This document shows, piece after piece, positions 1-7,916 of a stretch of DNA of 64,000 nt. The notes under the pieces are model-generated. The model saw only the letters and a program-made list of their open reading frames with translations. It searched no databases and was not told the origin of the DNA. The stretch is taken from the NCBI RefSeq assembly GCF_001723175.1, contig NC_064651.1, positions 2,232,001 to 2,296,000 of the forward strand. The letters run 5' to 3'. This stretch comes from Penicillium oxalicum. Lineage: Eukaryota; Ascomycota; Eurotiomycetes; Eurotiales; Aspergillaceae. The translations under genes were made by a program, and so were the position numbers. Within the stretch, counting starts at the first letter, position 1; each line of letters opens with the position of its first letter.

Positions 1-8
1 AAGACACG

Positions 9-918
9 ATGGACGGGGACATTGATATCTTTTCAGATCTCATCAACCTTGACGGAATTCCGTCAAGCTACTCTACCATTCCAGAATCCATTCTTGAGAC
101 GGAGTTGGCTTCTCAGTTCGATTCTGTTGACGAGCCTCCAGACACTACTACTACCAACATCACCAGAGACAGCCCAACCCCAAAGAACGAGGGCACTGTG
201 ACCACGAGCAACGTTGACGAGGTACCCGGCAGTCTAGAGTCGCCACCACTGAATGCAAGCGTCTCAGGCGAGGATCGATCTCTCGCACAGCAGGAGAGAA
301 AACGTCGACGCCGGCCCAGCTCGCCAAAACCGAACTATCAACAGCAAGTTGCCAAGCACAATTCCAAACGGAAGCGAACCGGTCAGGCTTGTGATCGGTG
401 TAGAGTATGTCGTTTTTCAACTTTTCTTATCATGTTCCATCAACTCATAGTAGTCAGCGAGCTAAACGTTATGATTCCTGGCCTAGTGCCGCCGTTACAA
501 ATGCGACTCCCGTGCCAACGGCTGTCTTCCATGCGTCACAGCCAACGTACCATGCCACGTTACCGACAGCGTCACCGGCGAGACTTTCGTGCGCGGTGCT
601 GCGGGCCGTATGGCAGCTGAGATCGAGAACCTCAAGGCAGCCGTTGCTAGGCTTGAGCAAGAGAAAGAACAGCTTCAGCGTATTCTTCACTGTTCGCCTT
701 TGCAAATGCGCCACGCCCAGGTATTCGGCAGTCCCGTGGCACCGTCAGCTGTGACCCTGAGCATGCAATCTCAGGTCTTGGCTCAGAAAGAGCAAATCGA
801 CATGCTTAGCCGGGAGGTTGAGCGATTGCGTAATGCGAACCGTACGCTGCAGATGCGAATCGAAGAACAGGATCAGCAGATGCAGTTTTCTAACTTTACA
901 TCGATGTTCCAGGACTAG
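9..918 (+). CDS. Zn2Cys6 transcription factor with C-terminal coiled coil (paralogue 1 of a tandem array)
   Basis: Two exons, 9-404 and 487-918, give 275 residues; the 82-nt intron has a GTATGT donor and a GCTAAAC branch-like site. The zinc cluster has exact CX2CX6CX6CX2CX6C spacing (Cys128, 131, 138, 145, 148, 155), and the intron splits it right after CDRCR. An extra cysteine (133) follows the splice junction. A basic stretch (KRKR) precedes the cluster. After it comes a heptad-like coiled coil starting near MAAEIENL and continuing almost to the C-terminus, as expected for dimerisation. The N-terminal third is acidic and Ser/Thr-rich and may be an activation region. It lacks the usual fungal-specific middle homology domain, so it is a short family member. 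The predicted ATG is 8 bases from the window edge, so upstream coding sequence cannot be excluded. Nuclear DNA binding is inferred from the family; targets are unknown. Two damaged relatives lie downstream. Confidence 0.85.
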
Positions 919-1658
919 TTCTTGAATCCGCTATTGGCGGGATTTTGATTTCTAAAGACGACGTTATGTGATTCACTTCGGTTTGCAACCAAAGACATTA
1001 TCAGGGACATGAAGAAGCAGTTCCTCGGGGTTAACACAATATCCTGGCCATAGCTTTCCAGAAGGAATGAGAGTGACTTCTGACCGTTGAACGATCTCGG
1101 CTCAAGTGATGGAGATGATATCAGAGTGAGACCCAGCCAAAGCTCTTTTCCCCATAGCACTTGTGGTAGGAGACAACTGGAAAGATCGCAGGTCATACGT
1201 AGGCAAAACTTATAGCAAAGAACGGTTTCTTCAGTCATCTCATCACAAGGGACATCGAGTGAGGTGAGAATCACGATTTGAGTTTGGCGAGGGTCACAAA
1301 TGGCAAATTGACGGAAAGAATCTCTTCTTTCAATGAATGTTTGCTTGACGAGAAGGACTGCTTCAATCAAAAGTGTATTATCTCGTTCTGTCGAATCTCC
1401 AATCCTCCTTTCTCCCTTATCTTCATCGCCGTCTCTTCTACCCGCTATTCCTGATCCTCCCTGGGCTCTCACCAGTGCTGGAGTAGCACATATTGACACC
1501 ATCCCACAAATCCTTGATCTCGTGAGTGTGACTTCCTGAATCAAACACTTACAGTGTTTTGAGAGTAATGTCTCTCATCGAGACTTTGGCTGACTATTTC
1601 TTACACTTCAGATTCAACTCTCTTGATCTGAACTGTGATCATACCCAGAGCGGTCTTC
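919..1658. other. Intergenic stretch between zinc-cluster paralogues 1 and 2
   Basis: No convincing gene is seen. Minus-strand reading is open for about 200 codons, but it starts without a good context, is Ser/Leu/Arg-biased and matches no family I know. The last 300 bases are pyrimidine-rich (CTCTT/TCTCC runs), as expected for the leader of the next gene. Confidence 0.5.
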
Positions 1659-2027
1659 ATGATGGACAAAAAACACAGTACTACGTCTGGCACTGTATCT
1701 CACTCAAAACCAGTTGGCCAGGAGATCGAAGAATGGTTCGAGAGCACTGGAGACGCCTGGGACTCGGAGGCTTTGGACCCTGAGGATGGCAACTCAGCCA
1801 TGTTCGCGTCACTGGGCCTCTTACGGCGCCGGGAATTAGAGGCTTTGGCAAGTCAAGAAGCCTCTGCAAAACCTCAGAGTCCAGCCCACTCTACGGCTCG
1901 CTCAGGTCATGATTGTGCAGCTGCAGCTAAAGAGAAGCCTGATGACCTGACCTCGGGCAAAGCATCGAATACCAGTGGAAGCAACGCCGAAGTACCGCCA
2001 CCAGCCAAGGAGATACGCCGCGGATAG
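1659..2027 (+). CDS. Truncated paralogue of the tandem Zn2Cys6 family, lacking the zinc cluster (paralogue 2)
   Basis: Open for 122 codons from tandem ATGs at 1659 and 1662. The N-terminal half aligns by eye with the product at 2920-3560: both have a Glu-Trp-rich segment (IEEWFES versus LEQWCEQ), then LDPED, then an MFASLG/LFASLG block followed by RRELE/RKELE, and then a Gln/Ala/Ser linker. Reading stops at 2027 with no CX2C motif. About 110 bases further on (2139-2213) a different frame encodes a Ser-Lys-Arg-rich piece resembling the basic linker that precedes the cluster in paralogue 1, and no cluster follows. It therefore looks like a decaying copy. It may still make a small soluble protein without DNA-binding ability. 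Confidence 0.55.
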   Translation: MMDKKHSTTSGTVSHSKPVGQEIEEWFESTGDAWDSEALDPEDGNSAMFASLGLLRRRELEALASQEASAKPQSPAHSTARSGHDCAAAAKEKPDDLTSGKASNTSGSNAEVPPPAKEIRRG

Positions 2028-2919
2028 AAAACAAGCACGGCTGGACTCCGCTGGGATACGTGGGTTTTGAGGTCTTCATCCAAAAAGCAGGAAAGTGGGC
2101 GCGAGAAATGGCCATAAAAAGCATGGCAACACAAAATGAAGCATCGTGAAAGTCACTCAAGCAAGAGAAAACGTACCACCGAGGCTAGTGCCACACAAGT
2201 AGTATCCAAGTAGATAACTCTAAGATAAGAAGATGATATATATGGCAATACCGCTAAAAGCACGGTGGAATATTAGTATTATCGGATGGCAGGTCTGCAA
2301 TGCAGGGTTGTCTGCTGTCTTGACATCAACTGTTTAGGACTACCCATATAAGCTTGGAATACTGGAAGCTGACTGCTCTGGGAGGGTGAGAATTTCTTGA
2401 GTAGCCATTTGAAATTTATCGCATAGACGCGATAGCAGCAAGCCCCACGGCCTCTGGAATGGAGCCTACCCATATGAGGTGCTGGTACAGAGCAGTCGCT
2501 GACACGAAGCTCTTCATGTGTACATGAGTATAAGTACGCATCACCGCGGTTTTCTTATCAACTCTCACCACCGGGCTCCCTCATGCCTGATCAATATCAA
2601 CTCACCTTGCTCTCAAAGTTCAATGTGGCTCACTTCTGAAGTACACAAGTTCATTTTTTATCAATTTCAAAGCTCATCTTCCTCGTTTTATCTTGCATCA
2701 CGTTTAGAGAGCTCCCTTCATACAGTGCATTCTCTTTCAGAGGTCTCTTGTGGAGGTGCTGGTCCGCTCATTCTACCAGAGAATATCTCAGTGAAAGCTG
2801 CAGCTCTGAGAAGTATCTCACTCATCTATCTCTTCCCTTTAGATCCAACACTGCTTCACTTCCAACTCCCAACTACTTCTTACCCTGACCGACGGTGCTA
2901 CTTGGGATCACCCTCAACA
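2028..2919. other. Intergenic stretch and leader of zinc-cluster paralogue 3
   Basis: Bases 2139-2213 hold a possible relic of the basic linker of paralogue 2 in a shifted frame. The rest, up to the ATG at 2920, is AT-richer and Ser/Leu-type open sequence with no recognisable product. I read 2518-2919 as 5' leader because family similarity starts only at the ATG at 2920. Confidence 0.5.
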
Positions 2920-3560
2920 ATGGAGAAGCCAGATCACCGCTCTGTACGCTCTCGTTCAGCATCAGTCAGTTCCCAAGGAGAGCTCGAACAGTGGTGTGAA
3001 CAGAATGGTGGATTCTCGGACATCCTTGACCCCGAAGATGAACACGCTACTCTTTTTGCCTCTCTGGGGATTCCAACCCGCAAAGAGCTAGAGGTCCAGT
3101 GGCATGCTCAGATGTTCGGGACAACAGCAAGTCAACAGGCTTCTGCAAATACCTCCAGCTCTCAGTCTGCAAGAGAAACCCGTCTGAACCCCGTCACAAC
3201 ATCGGAGACCTTTGTCGAGCTTCCATCGAACAAGAGACGGAAGCATGCCCCCCAAATAAGTGCGAATAATCGTACACCGACTGGCCTCACGGCTGACAGA
3301 AACCAAACGCAGACGGAAAAGGCTTGCAATCGATGCAGGGTATGTCTTATTTGGAAGAAGTTCCTCTCTTCGGCTTGGAGCGTCTGGTTGTAGATGCATT
3401 TCAAGGTTGGCTTGTGCTAACATGCTTGCGTTACTAGGTCAAAAGGCTCGCTTGTGATTCAGCCTCGGACGGCTGCATCGAATGCAAAAAGGCTAACGTC
3501 GAGTGTTTGATCACAGACCGGATGACGGGGAAGACATTGATCAGAAGGGCTGCTGGCTAA
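2920..3560 (+). CDS. Zn2Cys6 protein ending directly after the cluster, coiled coil lost (paralogue 3)
   Basis: Exons 2920-3339 and 3438-3560 give 180 residues. The intron sits at the same place as in paralogue 1, directly after CNRCR, and both introns start GTATGT. The cluster has exact spacing (Cys136, 139, 146, 153, 156, 163). After it the sequence runs parallel to paralogue 1 (ITDRMTGKTLIRRAAG versus VTDSVTGETFVRGAAG), but a TAA stop then falls exactly where paralogue 1 continues into its coiled coil. The N-terminus shares the EQW, LDPED and FASLG blocks with paralogue 2. The product keeps a complete DNA-binding motif but has no dimerisation region, so it could act as a monomeric or competing binder, or be inactive. 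The start was chosen at 2920 (context TCAACAATGG) because upstream in-frame sequence is leader-like. Confidence 0.75.
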
Positions 3561-4116
3561 TTCATGGCCTCCAATAGAGGCTTCCCCAGGCACATAGCAA
3601 AGGCTCTGTTTCTAACCTAGCTAGCATCTTAACTGGCAATGATCAATTCAGGATGATATTCATACATCGCTACAATGGAAGCGCCTGATGAAAGATACAG
3701 CCAGCTATGTGGCACTTATTGTAGACACTTTCGTGGTGAACTCAATCTCTTGCCAACCCTAGCCGGGGTATCAACATGGGTCTACAACGTACTTCAATGA
3801 TGGGCATTTGCACGAAACCCAGTATCAATCATGATCATTGTGAAGGTGGATATACTTCTATCCGCCTACAGACTATAGAGGATCAAGTACAGGAGAATAT
3901 GACTATCAGGGATAAAGCTAGTGAAATGAGTATCATGTGAGAGTTTTTGAATATCTCTATGAGAGTACGTGTCAAAGAAGGCACAGTAGCAAAAGAAACG
4001 CCATGCTTCTCTTTGTGATGAACGCCAAAAAAAATCCAGGGTATTTTTAAATCTCACAAGACGCCACCCAATTTGAAAGCAGCTAGAGAGAAACTGAAGG
4101 TGTCTGGACCGGGATA
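3561..4116. other. Intergenic stretch between convergent genes
   Basis: No coding sequence is supported. The region holds the 3' ends of the zinc-cluster gene (plus strand) and of the SLX4 gene (minus strand). Confidence 0.5.
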
Positions 4117-6723
4117 CTACCCACTTGCGTTCTTCTTCCAACCGCAACAGATGCCCTTCCTTTCACACCATTCCCTTACGAGAGCTGTACTCACTTCCCG
4201 ATCTTCATCAACAAGACTTAACCCTTCGACATTCAGCCAAGCGGTAAAGTCTTCCAGTATGATAGGATCGTACATGAGAATCTTCTCATGCCAGGTTGGC
4301 CGCGCCCGGCTGTTGGCATTGTGAAGTCGGGACTGAGCACGAACCGCCGCCGTGATTTGGATCGACAAGTCCTTCAAGTCATTCTCAGCAAACCGCTGAT
4401 TCGTCTTTCGCGCAGTGATAGACTCTGTCATTTTTGGGATGTGCGAAGACTTGGACTTCGCTTTCATGGAGGCATTTCGGACCTGATCATGCCCCAACAC
4501 CTGTGGTTCTAATGATGGATTCTCGATCGAGACAATTGTAGTTGGTGAAATGATGGACTGCTGTTTTTCTATCCGGATTGGCGACAAAGATGGTTCGTCC
4601 TCCGAGTCTTGAATCTCCTCAATATCAATGTATGAAGAGGGTGGCGGTCGCTGGGCTGCATTTGCGGTTGCAGGTGCTTGCTTGTGCTTTTTCGGCGTGG
4701 CGGCTTTGGCAATCCGAGTGGACTTCGCAGAAACGGGCGGTTTCTGAGTGGCGTTTTTCTTTGCCTTTGATTTCGAAGTTTTTTCGAAGGATGCTGCAGT
4801 CTTCTGAGCAGAGACAGTCTCACTATTGCCTGCGGAGTTGACTTCACTAGCAAGAGAAGAGGATACATCCGCCTTGCCATGTTTGGACACCCAGCATTTT
4901 TCTAACAGCTCAATCATCTTCTTGCGCCCCTTCACAGACTTGAAACCATATGCAGCAACCTGCTTTGAAAGTTCTGTTTCAGTGAAGCCATTATACTGCG
5001 GCATTGGCGCATGCTGTGAAACCGAACTCGGCTGATCGATCTCTTGCAAGACGGTCGGTGTTTTGCGCAGAGGCGGCAGACACGTATCCGTAATGACCGC
5101 ATCTGCTCCAATGGCTTTCTTTGAGGCATGCTTTTCAGTCACTTTCGTGGTCAAAGAGAACCCACTTTTTCCATAGTCAAGATCCAACCAACCATCGTCA
5201 GAAGCCCCTCCATTGAGGTTCGTTGCGGCCAAGACGGCATTCGGTCCGTCTGCATGGTTGCTCCCAGCAGATGTACCCGTGAGATCGACACTCTCCACAG
5301 CCCCCCCTTGGACCAACGAGCCTTCTGTATCTCGACCAGCAACACTCCATAATTTTCTTGTACTGTTGGACCGTGACACTGAGCCAGATGGATTCTCACT
5401 GGGTAAAGCCTGTCCTGTGATGGACAAACAAGTGGCTTCAGATCGCCCTTGAAACGCCAAATCCTCCGATATGCGAAAAGCCTCCTGCATTTCTCGCAGT
5501 GTCTCTGGTGAATCGTCTCTTTCAAGTTGGCTGCATGTACCAAAAATGACATCCTGTTGATCTAGCGTCTCGAAAGCGGCCTCTGGGGGGAGCACAATGC
5601 CCGGTGTAGCCCCACTGGCCTTCTTATTCTGGTCATGATGGGGATCGGTCTGAATGACAAATTGCGTGATATCATCCCCCCTCGGCTCGTCATCCACGTC
5701 TTCGGTCCTGTACTGGGCCGTCATTCTTGCTGTCAAAGTTGTAAAACGTTTCGGAGGCTTTGGCTTGCGCGCTGGTTGACGTCGGGAAGAAATATTCGAG
5801 GACGTGTCGCTTTTATCCAATGTCTCGTCCCCTGGGGTCCTCTTGGGGAGTGTCCGGCCCGATACTTGAGGATCAACAAGTTCGATCTTCCTTCGCTTTG
5901 TTGGCCCTCCCTCACTCGAAGCACTGAGCTCTCTAGAGTCTGAGACAGATTCGCAATAATTGTAGTCTGTCAGGATACTACCAAAATCGGATTTGATGCT
6001 CGTATTCGGAACTTGAGCAGTGTTCTGTTCGTCATTCACGCTGCTCACTGGATGCAAAGCTGTCTCTGTCGGCGGTGTCCAGTCCCTTCTTCTCCTCAGA
6101 GCCTCATCCAGATTCAAAGCCTCATCTGCACCAAGCGCATTCGAGGGGGCCGGAGTACTCGTGCCTTCCGGGCAATCTTTCAAAACAGGTTGAACAGCGG
6201 AAGTTTTGCGCGTGACCTTTTTCTTCGTCGTTTTCGACTGAGTTTCCTCCATCTTGCTGGCTTTGGTCACTCTACCGCCTAATTTCAAATTTCCAGACTC
6301 AGCTCCAGCTTTTGATTTCGCACGAGGCTTGCGAGCTACGCGGGGCTTGTTCGTGCTCTTCTTGCTAGCATCGCGGTCTTGGCCCCGTGGCTCATCTGCA
6401 GCATGTTTTGTAGATCTCTGGACTTGGCTCGGGGTTGTCTGTGTCTCTGATGTGGCAGGTCCTTCTTCCGAACCCTTCGAAGCAATTCTCTGTTTCGCAG
6501 GGCGTTTCTTGTTCAATGCGTCTCGTTTTCTGGTGGGCACGTCGAAAAACCGTGATCGCGAGGGCGGGACAAAAAGCGCAGAGGGAGACGGCGCACTAGG
6601 AGTTGTTGTAACTTCTGGCTGCAGCGAAAAGGTTCTTTCGCTCTCGCAGGCAATGGGACTAGGTATTTGCGGCGGTATATTGGGCGACGAGGACAGAACA
6701 ATGATTTCCGCCGAGGACGTCAT
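4117..6723 (-). CDS. slx4: SLX4, scaffold subunit of the SLX1-SLX4 structure-specific endonuclease
   Basis: Single exon, 868 residues, ATG at 6723 in a strong context (CACCATGA). The N-terminus (MTSSAEIIVLSSSPN) is typical of Eurotialean SLX4 proteins. The middle is long, disordered and rich in Lys, Ser and Pro. About residues 577-612 form a helix-rich SAP-like segment (GFTETELSKQVAAYGFKS). The C-terminus, about 805-868, is the conserved SLX4 domain (TWHEKILMYDPIILEDFTAWLN, then REWCERKGICCGWKK) that binds the SLX1 nuclease. SLX1-SLX4 cuts branched DNA such as stalled forks and Holliday junctions in the nucleus. The low-complexity linker contains many Ser/Thr-Pro and SQ/TQ sites, so phosphorylation by cell-cycle or checkpoint kinases is likely by analogy. 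Length fits the family. Confidence 0.93.
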   Translation of the reverse strand: MTSSAEIIVLSSSPNIPPQIPSPIACESERTFSLQPEVTTTPSAPSPSALFVPPSRSRFFDVPTRKRDALNKKRPAKQRIASKGSEEGPATSETQTTPSQVQRSTKHAADEPRGQDRDASKKSTNKPRVARKPRAKSKAGAESGNLKLGGRVTKASKMEETQSKTTKKKVTRKTSAVQPVLKDCPEGTSTPAPSNALGADEALNLDEALRRRRDWTPPTETALHPVSSVNDEQNTAQVPNTSIKSDFGSILTDYNYCESVSDSRELSASSEGGPTKRRKIELVDPQVSGRTLPKRTPGDETLDKSDTSSNISSRRQPARKPKPPKRFTTLTARMTAQYRTEDVDDEPRGDDITQFVIQTDPHHDQNKKASGATPGIVLPPEAAFETLDQQDVIFGTCSQLERDDSPETLREMQEAFRISEDLAFQGRSEATCLSITGQALPSENPSGSVSRSNSTRKLWSVAGRDTEGSLVQGGAVESVDLTGTSAGSNHADGPNAVLAATNLNGGASDDGWLDLDYGKSGFSLTTKVTEKHASKKAIGADAVITDTCLPPLRKTPTVLQEIDQPSSVSQHAPMPQYNGFTETELSKQVAAYGFKSVKGRKKMIELLEKCWVSKHGKADVSSSLASEVNSAGNSETVSAQKTAASFEKTSKSKAKKNATQKPPVSAKSTRIAKAATPKKHKQAPATANAAQRPPPSSYIDIEEIQDSEDEPSLSPIRIEKQQSIISPTTIVSIENPSLEPQVLGHDQVRNASMKAKSKSSHIPKMTESITARKTNQRFAENDLKDLSIQITAAVRAQSRLHNANSRARPTWHEKILMYDPIILEDFTAWLNVEGLSLVDEDREVSTALVREWCERKGICCGWKKNASG

Positions 6724-7916
6724 GGTGGCGATTGCGGCAGTCTTGCTGCAAGTCCGTCACGGTTGTGACTGTTCTTAAAGTGCACCACTCCCCAAAGTCA
6801 CCCGTAGGTGAAGAGATCCATGCTCTCAGCAATTGGAAATGAGGAGGACCTGCACGTGTGTAGTGGTCGTCAGGGCTGAAGCAAGGGGCAGTCGAGAAAA
6901 GATAGAGATGGGGGTCTTGGCAGGGTTGCGGGATTGCCGTTCTGAGCCATTGACAACAATCTTGCCCAGCAACGCGGAGAGCCGCAGGTCATGGTGGGCG
7001 CCGGGGGAGTGTCGATCCCCCAGTCTCATTCTATGAAGTCATCTTGACCATTCAGGACAAAAGGTCTTGGAGTTGTAAGCTTAGATAGTTTACGGGCATC
7101 GAGCTGAGCTTGATCGACAACAAATTTGCAGACTAGGTTTTTGGCTCAGACAACGAGTCCGCGAGTGATCTGTGTATTGTATAGCCCGATGAGCTCTATG
7201 GGGTGATGAGCCTTGAACAATAACATCCATTCCGGCAAAAGGACCTGGTGGGAGGGAAAATATAGAGATACCTGTGAGATGATGTTAAAGCAAATCGAAT
7301 TCCCAGGGGCCCCTACCTAGCTCACCCCAAAGCGAAAGCAACTAATGAAAGTTGGGCCAAGGAAAAGCAAGAGTAGCGCATTTTGTCGTTGATTGAGGAA
7401 GGAACGGAACCAATCATTTGGATCATTGCTTCATGCAGAGATTCTCGGTTTAAATTCAGATTGCAATATTACTCGACGCACGAAAAGATGCTGTCATTCT
7501 CTCAACTCCTACCATGCTCCGCCTACCCAGATATCTGCCATCCCAGAATCCCAAAGTGAATATTCAGAAAGTTCAATACGCGCGCGGGGTACAAAGCAGA
7601 AAGCGACAGTACATTGCCAGAAATTCCTCAACTCCGAAAGAACAGATTAACATGAACACCGACGAAAAAAACCCCCTCACAGTGGCTGCAACAACTGAGT
7701 CACGAGATCGAGGTGTGATATAATTGACATATGTTTACAGACCGCGATGTGTTGGTATTATCTTCACGGTTTAGAATCCGCCGAGAAGAGCCAGCTTTAG
7801 CCGGCAGAGAGAACAGCACTCGGACAGCTTGCCAGAGAAATTCTCGGCTACAATTTCCAGGCCAGCAGGGCGCATCAGATCGGTGCCATAAATGTCAGCG
7901 CTCGCAAGAACTTTGA
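6724..7916. other. Intergenic stretch upstream of slx4 and downstream of the CNBD/F-box gene
   Basis: About 1.2 kb without a supported gene. The slx4 promoter should lie in 6724-7050. A few short open stretches (for example 7393-7723) have no family resemblance and no good starts. Confidence 0.5.

Noticed and set aside
915..1544. Minus-strand open frame of about 209 codons
   Set aside because: No family motif and biased composition; overlaps probable leader of the next plus-strand gene and lacks a convincing start.
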